Source: Casuarina equisetifolia
Taxonomy: Eukaryota; Streptophyta; Magnoliopsida; Fagales; Casuarinaceae
Length of the DNA: 64,000 nt
Reading direction: 5' to 3'
NCBI GenBank assembly: GCA_028551475.1
Contig: CM052357.1
Location: 11,703,931-11,767,930 of the forward strand
Under the pieces are notes generated by a model. The model worked only from the letters and a program-made list of their open reading frames with translations. It was not told the DNA's origin and ran no database searches. Below, one piece after another: positions 35,462-48,872 of the stretch; position 1 is the first letter of the stretch; the number at the start of each line of letters is the position of its first letter. The position numbers were made by a program, and so were the translations under genes.

Positions 35462-35531
35462 AAGCGCCGTATCATTATGTGGCTTAACTTAGAACATGTA
35501 TTAGCACCCTTTGCCACAAAAAAAAAAAAAG

Positions 35532-36511
35532 AACCTCAAAATAGAAACGCAACCCATGCATATGAATCGTTGCATCCATATAAACCTGCTCAAAGCAACA
35601 TGGAAGATTTACATAAAATGCAACATACTGTCATCCAAATCAAAGGTCTTGAATATGAACTGTAAATCATAGGTAAGTAAGTGTTTATATCTTCCATAGC
35701 CCAAGAGATCTAAAAAGTGAGTATAAGGTTCAAAGTATTTCACAATTGTACGTTTTTGATCGAAGATAGTACTCGTTTCTCTTGAGATATCATATTTCGA
35801 AGAGAGCCGTTTGTTTGGCCCTGATGTGTGCGAGTGTCCGTGACTTGTGCTTGCATACATCTTTCATTATTCCATTAAGTGCTTGTTAGAAGTGGTCGCG
35901 GCAGTAAGTCCTAGAAGGAGGTGAAACCACCATTTCAGCTTCTTTCCATTAATGAGTGTCGGTAAAATGTTTATGAGGCAAAGAATTTTGATTGACAAAA
36001 GATAACGTGTTTTTGCATACACGTCATCACTTACCCAAGATGTTTATCAAAATACACTATTCGCCAATAAATCTATGAGGACCCTAAACAAGATTAAGCA
36101 CAAAAGGAAAGCCAAGATGAAATATACATCTTCATGATATAGAAGTTATGGTATTCTCCACAAAAGCCAGCATTGATGCATGCCATAATATATATGTATA
36201 TTTTATCGGCCGAGCATTGCATACCATATTTAAGTCTGTTAGATAAAACAAAATGAATCACATGAAAACATAGTACTTGAAATTGTACTTTGAAGATGTT
36301 TATAGGAGTTTAATTTGAGGAAACTTCAATATTAACATTGGAACAATTTATTTTTCTTACAAATGAAAACATTATGGCACATCTAACTTATTGTTTTACA
36401 AATTTATTCTCTATGACTAGCTTTGATTCTAGTGGAATTGCATATTGTTTGGTCATTGTTATGTTTTTCATGACATATCTATGTTATTGGTACTATGCTT
36501 ACAAAAAATAT
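35532..36511. other. AT-rich sequence, nothing recognised
   Basis: Open frames at 35609-35860 (minus) and 36338-36556 (plus) have no recognisable domain. No repeat shared with the rest of the window was noticed. Confidence 0.4.
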
Positions 36512-38093
36512 TGTTCGGTAAAATCTTACATGCAAGTGAACATATCAAATAAGTAATATAATGATGAGAAAAATATTGTCCCATAAAGATTGATAAATAC
36601 TAGATTAACTAGTTACTAATAGTGAATAACTCTTAAAATTTATTTAACAAATTAAAAGGATAGATAATAAATTAATTAACTAAATTTAAAAAGACTTAAA
36701 ATTAGAAATATGTTAAAACATTAGATTTCACCACAACTCTAGATATAAATATTGATTATTTATACTTGCAAGAGTAATAATACTCATGTGATGATGAAAT
36801 TTTCTAATTTATTCACTATTCTATGTCTAGGTATAGTAATCCTATTTAACTCATTAATTTATTATATTTCTATATGTGAATTGAAACAAACTAAATGCAT
36901 TAGGATTTATAAATATTCTTAGTTTACACTGAAAGCTATACAAACAATATGATATATGTCTATTTATATTTATTTATAGTTACAAATTATAAGAAGCAAT
37001 TGCATATCATCTTATTTCAATCTCAAATATGTAAATTAAGTCATTTAAGTAGTAGCTAAGCATTTAAAAGTATTAAACATAGTAACATGTAACTTCACAT
37101 AAATAAAATATTTTACAAAATATAACAATTATAAGATTTATACTATCATAATTAGGTTACATCATAACTCTAAAAAAAGTAAACTAAAATATAATATAAA
37201 CATAAACAAAAATAATGCTACAAATTGAATAAAACTTCTTAAATTAAAAACATGAAAATTATCACTACAATGTCTTCAATTCAAGGAAACTTTGCACAAT
37301 TCTACACAAAAGAAAAGAGATCAGAATTGTTTGGAATGAGGGGAGAAAACATGCTGTCACATGCCGTCCCACACCACTATCATGCGCCGCCACATTATGC
37401 TCAAACTAGTCATAAATTCAAAAATTGCTAGGAGGGAGCCTAGGGACGCCAATCTACCTAAAAATCATGCAGATCTATCGAAAAATGTTTAGATTTGCCA
37501 GAAAACAAACCATAATGGCAAAGTCGTCCTCCACCAGAAACTGCTCCTTCCATGTTGGAAACTGCACAGAGCACGTTGGAAAATGCTTAGATGGCCAAAA
37601 GTAGCTCTAATGGCCAAGAACGCACCAGAACAGAGACAATTTTCTCTTTCGCTGGAAAAGAACGCAACGGTTGGCTTTCACATGACCAACTGGCACTCTT
37701 AGAGTCTTGTGTTGTTGTGCACGGCCTCTGATTTTTCGGTGAGGTCCAACTAGCAACTCTTTGTCCCTTTCTCCCGTTTCTTTCTCTTCTCTTACCCATG
37801 AAAATCTTTCCTCACTTCTTTTGCTTGCTACCCAAATCCCAAACAACGGCCTCTCTTTTGTCCAATTTTCCCCTAGGTGAGTTCCATGTGCATAACTAGC
37901 TATCCCTTTCTATTTTCTTTCTATTCTTTCTCATGGTTTGTTGCTTCTTTTCCTTCTTTTTCCTCTATTTGGGTTTGCTGTATGAACCAACAAAATTTGC
38001 ATAAGTATAGATAAATGTAAATATAATTTAACAAACACTACATTATATATTGTCTAAAGTAATGAAAATAGCTTTATAAAAATAGAGTTATCA
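36512..38093. mobile_element. 1.58 kb LTR, older relative of the one at 44352-46010
   Basis: It starts TGTTCGGTAAAATCTTACAT and ends ATAGAGTTATCA, and aligns end to end with 44352-46010 with many substitutions. Shared internal landmarks are a GC-rich 'catgccgtc..catgcgccgc' patch and a C/T-rich stretch ending 'tttgggt.tgctgtat'. Flanking 5-mers (aatat / acatc) do not match, and neither edge shows a PBS or polypurine tract, so it is an old solo or truncated LTR. It is not partnered with the 44 kb copy, whose own flanks form a perfect duplication. Confidence 0.75.
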
Positions 38094-38099
38094 ACATCT

Positions 38100-39200
38100 T
38101 GATGTTATTTGCTGAAATAGCGAGCTTTTGGCATCATGTTACTTGAGAATATATTAGCCAAAATAGTGATTGAAGGATTCAAGTCCTTTGACCAAAATAG
38201 AATTTTCTAGAAAGGGGCAGAAAATTGTTTCTCCATTTTAGAGTAAAATGTCAATCTACATTGAATATCCTCAACCTATTATTGACAATCCTTAAGTGAA
38301 GGTGCCAACATTCAAAAACCAAAAGGAAGAAAAAGTTCAAACTTTTAACTGTTTTAATGGAAGAAGAAGCAATAGCAATAATAGAATTTTTGCAATCAGA
38401 GGAATTTTTTTTGTGTTGTATTCAATCTGAAAAATACCTTGTAGTATGGTATAGAATTGATTATACCTTTGTGTTATGCTCAAATTCCTATCTTTTGAAC
38501 TATTGAGTTAGTTTTTAAACTTAATCATCAAAAGGGGAAATTACAGGGTTTTTGTAAAGAATCTTGAATTTCAATGTTTAAGCTTAAGGTGTTTCCTTAG
38601 TGTGAACTTAACTTATGTACATGCAATAGGCATGGGTGGAGATAGTTTTTCTAGGTTGAAAAATTGTAAGAGGTTAGGGAAATGTCTTTGAATCCAATTT
38701 TAAATTTTATTTAGTGAAAGGACTACTCTAACTAGTTGAATTAAAGTGATGGTTAACATAGACACCTAAAGAAATAAAATGGCTTTTTGAAGCAAACAAC
38801 ACAAAATGTCTTAAGATTTTTTGTGATATTATGTAGGTCATGGAAAACCTACTATATTTTGTATGCTAAACTATAATATCAAAACAAAAGCAAAATTTCT
38901 TTTTTACAAATCAATTCAAACCCCCCTCTTGAATTATTATGTTGCAATATTATTTTACAGTTGGCATTAAAGTAGATTCTATATTTGTTAAAAAAAGAAG
39001 AAAGGGTTTTAAAACCTAGGTTAGATCTATGACAATGAACTTATATGTATTTATTGTGTACAATAAGCTTTTATAATTTGATGGAACTAATTATGGACAT
39101 TGTAAGTCTATGATAAGGATATTCATGATCGACTAAGATCTTAATATTGGAAGATCGTTCTATATGGAATTAAGACCCTTAGAATAATAACCCAACAAGA
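38100..39200 (+). mobile_element. Copia-type LTR end, primer-binding site and gag start
   Basis: The sequence up to 38959 ends like a plant copia LTR ('caattcaaacccccctcttg' followed by 'ttattttaca'). It is followed at once by TTGGCATTAAAGTAGATTCT (38961-38980), a degraded initiator-tRNA-Met primer-binding site (consensus TTGGTATCARAGC). About 100 bp on, the frame at 39077 encodes 'FDGTNYGH', the usual start of copia gag. Stops follow and gag is lost by about 39230. The LTR left border is uncertain; TG at 38100 would give about 860 bp and place it right after the older LTR. Confidence 0.65.
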
Positions 39201-40739
39201 CTTAAAGCCTTTTTTGCGATATGTCTTTTCCTTTGGTGTGAGAGGAGTAGGTGAGTGGCGGCACTTGTTGGCAAGCGATAGTGAGTAAAGATGACAATTG
39301 GTTCTTTAGTGATAGATCGACATTTTTGTGTGACTAACAAGAGCATACTTAAGTAAAAGCAGTGGGGAGAGTTAGTGAATGGTGGTGTGTGTGAAAAGTG
39401 ACTAGAAAGCGCATTATGTTATGTCAATGAACCTAAATGATGGTGAATGGAGATGAATGACAACACATAATGGTGGATCGATATAGAGATTTAGAGATAT
39501 TTCTAGAGGTGATGGAGATCTACCCCACCCCATGTTACTCCCACCTTATTGACCACCTAATGATGGCCAGATTCGCCCACCTTTTCCAACTGGTTAAGTT
39601 GCTTGCCCCCTTTGTTCCCCCCATTTTCCTTTACAAATATCCTAGAACACCGTTTTGAGACCTTTATTCTTGAAATAAAACACAATGCAAGAAGACCACT
39701 TGAGATGGAAACCTTTCTTAATCCTAAAGACCATGGTGGGCATCTTAGCCAAGTTGAACAACAATGTTAAAAGGAAAGCCCTTTGAAAAGACACTAGAGA
39801 TGGGCCAATCAAACCTTATGACAACCAGCTATGCGACTAAAACAAAGACCACCACTATCCTTTGAATCATTCATAGCTATGGAAATAACACTATATGGTA
39901 ATGAAAACCACTAGAACCCAACACAAATGCCAATTAATGAGGCTGAATGAGACAATGAAACACATTACTTTGCTCCATCATGGTTGCTTTTGGTGCATTA
40001 CCAAAATGTCAATGGCAACATTAGTGCAAAAGGAGGTGACCCTTGCAGCTTGTATCACCAACTTGAATTAGGACTCCTAAATGGGGGTTTCTCAACCTGA
40101 TTGGGATCTCATGTCTAACTTTGCAGTAACTAGAGCCAAGATAGGCCTTGTAACATTATGGAGTAGGCCATTGTCATTTGTAGAAACATATGAAGATAAG
40201 GTCTAGTTCGTTTTTGCAGCCTTTTTTTTATAGTAAGGAGCTCCTAATGGAAGCTATGAGTGTAGGGATTGAACAAAAAAAAGCATGTCATTGTATGTCC
40301 CCAACAAACACAATGGAAGGGGTCTTATGTGGGGTAACTTGGAGATACACCATAAAGGACATGTAAATGGTGTGGGAAGGAGAAATAACATGATTGAAAA
40401 TACTGAAACATATACTAAAACATATACTAATCGATTGGCCTTTGGAAAACACCCATAGAGAGGACTTCACACTACATATGATATGCTTGATCTACCCTTT
40501 ACGACCTAAGGTGGATAGGAATACATCTCAACTAGCCTTTAAAGGATTGGATTCTAAGAACCCCCACTACAAAGCCATATTTAGCCCTAAGACTACTATA
40601 AGGAGAAACTTTTTATCCCCGTGCATTTTGATAACCTAAGTGCTAGGCATTCCTTAGTTTTGTATGGGCCTAAGTTGGCATTAAGGAGTGGAACTCACCC
40701 ATGAATAGCCATTTCAAGTCATGAATTTTCTGTTGCAGC
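39201..40739. other. Degenerate sequence between the copia fragment and the LINE
   Basis: No domain recognised. Some of it is probably the 5' part of the LINE, because the 40394-40639 frame runs in the same direction into the ORF1 homology. The border between the copia and LINE remnants was not found. Confidence 0.35.
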
Positions 40740-41100
40740 TCAATATCACACACTTACTTTAGTGGCCATCTTTGACAAAGAACTGCCATTGGTCAATTTG
40801 TTTGAGTGTTTTGTTAATACTGAATGGGGATTGAGGAAATTGTCAATTTTTGGTTTGTTGAATAACCAAAGTTTGAGTATTTATTTACAATCTAGGGAGG
40901 ATTTTGTAATCTCTTGGGATGGGAGGTCATTTAATAAATACAACCATAAAATTTCCAAGTGGAAGAATACGTATAGCAAAGTCATAGAAAGTAAGATGGT
41001 GGAAGCCTAGATTATCCTCCTTTAACTTCCACTTTGATGTTAGAACCTACCATTATTGGCTATAATTGGAAATGTCTTGGGAAGGTGATGTGGATGGCGA

Positions 41101-41813
41101 TGGGCAACGGAGTGAGCTTTTGATTTTGGAGAGATTGGAATAGAATAATAACAAGGCAATTTGGAAATATAAAGGCTTAAAAGGTAAAGACTAAAAATAA
41201 ACGATTGAAAGGTAAAAGGCAGTAATTTAAGTGCAAGAATTAAGATAACTGGAATTTAAAAGGCTGGAAAGTAAAGGCATGAAATTTAAAGGGCAAGCTT
41301 AAAGGAAAATGAAATTCAATAACTTTTAAATCTTTACAGTTTTCAAGGTTCTGATTACAACTAAAAGAACAATGTCCTTAAATAGACGACTAAGCCTAAT
41401 GATAGAAGGATCTAGAATTCATAAAACCAAAGTCTAGTAGAATTCAAATCCCTAAATTTAAGGAAAAATCAAACTAACCAAATTAAGATAAAATCCCAAA
41501 AAATCAGGGATTAGATCCTAATAAATTAGGGATAGGATCCCAACAAATTAGGAGTAACATCCTAACAAATTAAGGATCTTAACAAATAAGGAAATCCTAG
41601 ATAATTAAGAACCTTGACAATTTAAGAATCTTAAATCAACACAGTTAAGAAGTCTTAAACATATCAAAATTCCTAAAAAATCTCTACGATGACCTTTAAG
41701 TTTGGGCTTCTTAGATCCAAACATATAATTGTTAGGGCACTCAACATATGGGTTGGGCCATTGGCTTAGGTTGGCATAGTTGCTCCGCATCAGAAGGTAC
41801 ATACACTTTGACA
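41101..41813. mobile_element. Probable solo LTR inside LINE ORF1
   Basis: This 713 bp segment separates two adjacent parts of LINE ORF1. It starts TGGGCAACGG and ends CACTTTGACA (TG..CA), flanked by ggcga (41096-41100) and agcga (41814-41818), a 5 bp duplication with one mismatch. The interior has runs of short degenerate direct repeats ('caacaaattaggagtaacat' type units, 41500-41590), no ORF of note and no pol motif. Retroelement family not identified. Confidence 0.6.
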
Positions 41814-44351
41814 AGCGAACTAAAAAGCTGAGACACTCCATTGCACTTAGGATTTATGTGGAACGGACTTCTCCAAACAATTGCTTGAGAAACTCTTGAT
41901 TGAGATAGAAAATGGGGAACAAGTGGAAGGTAGTATTTGGCAAAAGATAGTTCATGAATCGAAACAAAGACATTGTAGATTTTATGACATGAAGGGTCAT
42001 AGTTTAACTAGATACGAATAGTGGCCAACATAAGTACATGAACTATGGAAAGGAATTTTGCTAAACTAGCATAGGTATACAAATTGAAAAACAAAAAAAG
42101 GAAATAATAGTAGGGAAGAAAATTTTTAAGAACTAGTACAAGTGGTGTCCATAATTAACATTGACAAAGAAAATGAAGCATCCACTAGTGGCACTAAAGA
42201 TATCATGGTTAGGAAACTACACAATTAGAGGGTCCTCACAAAGACTAAAAAGCCAATAATAATGAAGTATGTTATGAAAGCTCTTATTCCTAAAACTCTT
42301 GAAGTTCAATTAAAAGGGAAAGAGAAGGACACACTAAAGTAAGGCCAAAACATGTTAGATTTGTTGGAAACAAAATACGGTACAACGGTTGTTTACAAGC
42401 CTACCAAAAGTACTAACTCTTTTCTATACTTGACCAACTAGAAAAGGATAAGTGAAATGTTATCATTAAAGAAGAAATTCAAGACATAACATTGGGGTGC
42501 CCCTTCAACATGTAGCAAGCTATGCAATATATAATAGAATGCAATCTAATAGTAAAGCATATTCAAAGGTGCTTGGACTCAAGGTGGCAATTATAGGTAA
42601 AATAATAGAATGATGCCTAAAAAGAGATTAGATATACTTATGTAATTTGGGAAAAATACCTAGCTGATGTGAGACATTAAGCATTCTAGGGATGAAGTGG
42701 TAAAACATCATTTACTAACATAAAGGGATAGTGAAATTACAGTTAAGGATCTAGTAGGTATGTTTAGGAAATAATTGGCAATGCCCTTTACACTTGTTGA
42801 ACATATTGTTGGTGCAAGGAACAAATGCAACCATTTTAGTTCTACACTTGTGAAGTCTAATACAACAAGATATGTACACACCCTGCCAAAATGTGTTACC
42901 CTTGTGCCCTTTGATTATGAAGACACTAATATGGAATATTAGAGGGATGGGTGCCCTTTAGAAAATAGGCTACTTAAAGAGGATAGTTAAAAAATAAAAT
43001 AAAATAAATTTTTTGGCTTTGTTAGAACCCGAAAAGAAAAGCAGTCATTCCGAGAATACAACAGGCATACTTCAATTTCCCCATTTTAAGCACTTTCAGC
43101 AAGAAAACATGCATATATGGATCTTATGGAAAGGTTAGGTAATAGTTGAGGTCCTTGCAATACATACTTAACACATAAATTTGAATATTAAGATTTCAAA
43201 GTATTCATTTGCATTAATTATGATTTATACTAGTTATGAATGCAATGTATGAATATCATTGTGGACTTTATTATTAAAGTTGGTATTGGAAGCAAACTAT
43301 GGATACTTGGGGATAAGTTCATTACCATCTTAGACCAATTAGGAAAACAAAGAGGCAAACCTTATTCTAGAAAGGCAATGGAGGAATTTCAAGAATTTAT
43401 TTCTGAGGCTAGGTTGTTGGATGCAGGATAGGAAAGGGAACCTTACAAATGGTGTAGTAATAAGGTGAGCTAATGACGTACTTGGTTATGACTTGATAAA
43501 GTTCTTAATAACTCAGAGATACTTTCCTATTTCCTCATTGCCACAAATACAATGCAATCACTGCCCTTTGATTTTATCATTGTCTAAATACATGAAGGAT
43601 AATGATAGTTTTAAGTTCCAAAGATAATGGATTCAAGAGGGATTCTTTAAAGAGTTTACAGAGATAGAGTGGCATAGGTTGTATGGTCATTTAAAACATA
43701 TGAAGTAGAAATTCAATGAGTGGAGTAGACAAATAAAGAATAAAAAACAATAACAAAAAGTAGAACTAGAAGAGAACATGTGTAGGCTAGATAAGGAAAT
43801 TCAACAAGGTTGGTCAAAGGCAAAACATGTAGAATATAAGAGGACACATGACCAATTGAATGACCTAGTAATACAAGAGGAAGACATCTAAAGGGATAAG
43901 GCAAAAGTAAAATATTTGAAAGAAGGGGACAGAAACACTACATATTTTCATGCTTATATCAAAGAAAGAAATTTTCAAACAAAGTGGAACTTCAAGTTAC
44001 CTAATAGCACTTTTACCTTGAACCTTAACATATTGGGTCCTTAGTAGTTGAATAATATTCCCATATCCTCATTGAAGACAATAATACACCTTTCATTCAT
44101 CCATTTAGATCCCCCTCAGAGGTTAGAATACAAATTGATTTTCTTGATTATATTTCATTGCTAGTAATTACTGAACAAAATGATAAGCTATGTAACGTAC
44201 CATAGTGGGAGGAGATTTTGATGGCCATCAAAGGATTGGACACTAATAGTGCTATGAGGCTGGATGTATTCAATAGACCATTTTATCAAGCAAGTGTTAA
44301 GATTTTGTAAGAGGATATAGTAGTAGTGGTACATGAATTCTTTGGCAACAA

Positions 44352-46010
44352 TGTTCGGTGAAATCTTACATGCAAGTGTACATGTCAAACAAGTAATATA
44401 ATGATGAGAATGAGTATCATCCCATAAAGACTAGTGATTACTAAGCTAACTAATTACTAAAGGTGAACAACCCCTAAAATTTATTTAGCCAAACGAAATG
44501 ATAAAAATTGATTAAATAACTAAATTTAGCCTAAACTTGATTAGCAAAACATGCTAAAGCATCTGATTTCACCTAACTACTAAGGATGAATGTAGATCAA
44601 TTATGCTTGTAAGATTGATTCTACTCATGTTATGACAAAATTTCCTAATTTATTTACTATCTTATGTCTAGGTATAGCAAATCTACTTAGCTCATTAACT
44701 CACTGTATTTCTACTCATGAATTAAATGAACTAAGTGCATTATGATATATGAATATTTCAGTTTACACTTAAAGCCACATAAACCACATGATATATGTTT
44801 ACCCATACTAATCTATGATTGCATATTACAAGAAGCAACTATGGATTATTTCCTATTAGTCTCAAACATGCAAATCAACTCATCTAAATAATAACTAATC
44901 ACTCAAATGCATTAAGCTCAATAACATGCAACTTCACATTCAAAAAATATCTCACAAAACATAATAATCATACATTCATACCATTATAATCAAGTTAAAT
45001 CATAGCTATAACAATATAAACTAAAACATGGTATTTAAAAACATAAGAATAATGCAAGAAACTAAACAAAACATTTTTCAAATTAAAAAAATGAAAGTTG
45101 TCATCAAAATGTGTTAAATTTAAGGAAAGTTTGTACAAATTTGCACATTAGGAAGAGGAAGAGGAGTTGGATAAAAAAAAAGGGAAGAAAATGAGTCAAA
45201 ACGTGCTTGGCTATTACCACGTGCCGTCATGCGCCGATGCCACGAGCCACTGTATGACACTATGTGCCGTTGCCACTCCACGAAAAATGCCAAAAAAAGG
45301 TAGATCAAGGTCCCTGGAGTGCTGATCTATAGAAATTGCCTAAATCTACCACAAAAATGCATAGATATGATGGAAAAGGCTTAAACGGCATTCACCATTC
45401 TTCGCCAGAAATTGTTACGAAACCACTCTAGAAACACCGGATATAGCACTAGGATGGTAGATCCACTCCTTCCTCATTACAAAACACCCAAAAATGCAAA
45501 AACAACTGGAAAAGAATGGCCAGGAAGTAGATAGGAATGGAGCTCCCTTGCTTGAAAAGAATGCGATGGTCGGCTTTTGCCCAATTGTCCAATGTCTTCA
45601 GATTCCTACACTATTGTGCATGGATATGATTTTTCGGCAAGGAGAAATCACGCGCCTCCTTTTTTGGTTTGTTTCCTTCTTTTCTCTCTCTCCTCAATAA
45701 AAGACTCTTTTTTTCCTCTTTTTCTCCTCTGTTTTATGTTTTTTGCATGATGATCCCCCTTTTGCACACCACTTGCTTGATAATACTCCCTTTCACATGA
45801 GTTTCATGTGCCTTCTCTTGCTTGTGTTTTCCTTCTTTTCTTTTGTTGCTTCTTTCCTTCTATTTTCTTGAACTTTCTTCCACTTTGGGTGTGCTGTATA
45901 AACAATTGAAACTTGAATAAATATGGGTAAATGCAAATATAATTTAACAAATTTTATATTATATAATGTCTAAACTAGTCACTATAACTCTATACAAAAT
46001 AGAATTATCA
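44352..46010. mobile_element. 1.66 kb solo LTR inside LINE reverse transcriptase
   Basis: It starts TGTTCGGTGAAATCTTACAT, ends AGAATTATCA, and is flanked on both sides by AACAA (44347-44351 and 46011-46015), a perfect target-site duplication. The LINE reading frame stops at the left edge ('HEFFGN') and resumes at the right edge ('PMPKCITSTLILLIPKK'). No internal retrotransposon sequence remains. Interior open frames (44188-44388, 45120-45308, 45494-45700) are LTR sequence, not genes. Strand not determined. Confidence 0.9.
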
Positions 46011-48872
46011 AACAAACCCATGCCAAAATGCATTACTTCCACATTAATACTTTTGATACCGAAAAAGAAAAGCCCCCAAAGTTTTAAAGATCTCAAGCCT
46101 ATAAGTTCGTGTAACTTTACTTATAAAATCCTTGACTAGATTTTAAACAATAGGTTGATACATTTATTACCTTTGGCAATCTCCAAGGAGCAATATGGTT
46201 TTGTGTAAGGGTGAGATATTTATGAAATTGTTGCCAAAGCCCAAAAGATGGTTAATGAATTAGATCATAAGATAATAGTCAACATGATGATCAAGGTAGA
46301 TATGAAAAAAAAACATATTGTATAAAGTGGGGTTTTATATTCAAGGTATTGGAATGATTTGATTTTTCTTACCTATGGAGTGATATGATATTCAGGTGCA
46401 TGTCTAACAATTGGTTTACACTTTAGGTGTAAGGAGCAAAACATGGTTGCTTCAAGTCCATATAAGGCCTTTGTTAAGGGGACCTTTTGTTGCCTAACAT
46501 TTTTATCTTGGCTCTAGATGCTTTTAGTAGAAAGCTTAACCATTTGATGGAGATGACACCATTCATTGAAAGATTTATAGGTGATAATAATTTTAAGGGA
46601 GATTTATCATTTATTATATGTTGATGATATGTTAATTTTTATAAAGGAAAACCAAAGATCTCTTGAATACGTTAATGCTTTGCTATAAGAGCATGAAACA
46701 TATAGTCGACAAAAGGTGAACATAGAAAAGATTAGGATAATAGTGTCAAGGAAGTTAGAACCATCTAACAAAGAACTTATCAAGTAAATCATATGATTCT
46801 CTTTTAAAAACCTATCAATTAAATATTTGGGTATCCTATTATTCAAGGGACAGAGTCGAATTCATTATTTTGATTATATAATGGATGTTGTAGCTAATAA
46901 AGTATGGAATTAGAAAGTGAACTCTTATCATAAGGGGGGAAATTAAGTGTATTGTTCTTTATGTCAATACATACCCTTTCCATTATGAAAGTACCTAAGA
47001 TAGTCATACATAAGATTAATAGAATATTGGCCAAATTCATGTGGAGTAATGGGGATGGCCATGATAACTACTGGGTTAGTGGCAAATTATATTTGTGTCC
47101 TTGGAAGAAGGTTGCGTAGGAGTTCACAACCTAGAGCAAACAATGCAAGCACTTTAAATGAAGTTTGCATGGCATTTTGTTCAAGGACAATCATTGTGGG
47201 CCTTTGTTTTGTGAGCCAAGTATGGACATCCAATGGAAGTAATTAAACAAAGTAGAAAGAATGCACATTTGCATACATGGAAGATGCTTTTACTTTAGTT
47301 GAAGTATTCAATCTAGCACAGTAAATGGATTATTGAGAGGATAAATGCTTCTTTTAGAAAGATAATTGGATTGAATAATCTTTTTGATATCTTTTATGTA
47401 CATAATAGGATATAATAGTTGGAAAAGCCCTTTAAACCTAAGATTTTATTAGGAAATGTTTGTCTAGTGAATAATAAGCGTAGGCTAACAAAATTGTATG
47501 TAGTCAGGATCCAAATAGGCTTGTTTGTGATTTGAGTGCTTATAGAAAAATTTTGGCTTTGTTAGTGTATCAAGACTAGGGAGTGAAAAAAGATAAAGTA
47601 CTTTGGGAAAATTTTCTGCAAAATAAAGTGATCCTTCCCAATGTTGGATTGTTTATGTAGAAGTTAATTCACTATGAAATCCTTGTAGAATGTAATATGC
47701 AAAGAAGTGCAATCTAATTGTCATTTAGGTGCTATTGCTACAAAATGGGCAAAAGAGGGATAATGGATCATATATTTATGCATAATGGATTGGCACAACA
47801 GCTTTGGCAAACATTTGGTGACACACTTTAGGTACATGTTCATTTTACTTCTATATCTAACCTTGTTTCTTCATGGTATATAAAGACATTGTGGTATAAT
47901 CAAAGGAGAGCTCTAATAGCCATTTTGGGAGGAGTTATTATGATAGAAATTTGGTTGACTAGAAATTCCACAAAACATAATGGTGGGTGTATGTCCTTAT
48001 TTAAAATCAATAAAGATGTTACACATTGGATACTCCAAATGTCAACTATAATCCAAGTCAAGGTACAAGTAAGTCTTCTGGATCAAATTTTGCTAGCTAT
48101 GTTAAAAGATTTGGTGATTCATGCTCCATTGTGGTGATGAGTCTAGGTTCATTGGCAACCTCTTCTTATGGGGTAGTATAAGCTAAATACCAATGGATCA
48201 AGCATTATAGGGAATAATGCTAGAGGGAGAATCCTTAGAAATCATAACAAATGATTCATCATGGCTTTTTCCACTAAGTTGAATCTTGGCACTAGTGTAT
48301 AGGTAGAAGCTTATACCTTGTTAGAAGGACTTAAGATATGTCATGCAATGACTCAAGTACCTAAGGTTATTGAATCAAATTGTTTTTATTTAGTCCAGTG
48401 TTTACACAAAAAAATGGAAAACTCAATAGAAATTGGAATATGGTATATGTTAATGGTTGTTTATGATTCCTTTTCATGCACTTCTATATCACATGCATCG
48501 TGAGGAGAATGTGGTAGCAGATTGTTTCACCAATCATGGTCATTCTATTCAAAATGTGGCAATTTTCAACTAGCTTGGCACATTACCTCATTCATGCTTA
48601 GATGTTTATGTCAAGGATCAACTAGGATTAGGCAATTATAGGCCTATGTAAGTTTAAGTAAATGTGTTGCCCAATGTATTTCATGTTTCTACTTTTACTT
48701 ATGTGTGGTAACTTAATATGTAAGTGGCTAATTTTTCTCTAAGAATTAGGATTATACTTTGTCCTTTGAACGTATTTGAGATATGGTTATTATGTTTAAC
48801 CTTATTAGTATTAATAAAATTTGTTAAGGTATTATCCATACTTTCCTATAAAGAATAAAAAGAAAAAAAAAA

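Larger units (their letters stand above)
40740..48872 (+). mobile_element. Dead L1-like LINE (ORF1, endonuclease, RT, RNase H) with two LTR insertions
   Basis: In order: ORF1 DUF4283-like domain (40744-41010: 'ECFVNTEWGLRKLSI', 'EDFVISWDGRSF'); ORF1 zinc-knuckle region (41890-42010: 'IWQKIVHESKQRHCRFYDMK'); endonuclease start 'IWNIRGMGA' (42929-42955); an endonuclease block with 'LWILGD' and 'KPYSRKAMEEFQEFISEARL' (43300-43428); a pre-RT 'KVKYLKEGDRNTTYFHA' block (about 43905-43960); RT blocks either side of an LTR insertion (44340 and 46011 on), with YVDD at 46617-46628; a zinc-binding C-terminal region (about 47600-47830); a weak RNase H remnant (48190-48560); and an A-rich tail at 48851-48872. 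Dozens of stops and frameshifts make it inactive. Solo LTRs at 41101-41813 and 44352-46010 are later insertions. The exact 5' end is unknown. Confidence 0.85.

Noticed and set aside
36512..46010. The two 1.6 kb LTRs as the ends of one 9.5 kb retrotransposon
   Set aside because: The 44 kb copy has its own perfect 5 bp duplication and interrupts a LINE frame; the sequence between them is LINE and copia remnant, and the copies are too diverged to be a pair.
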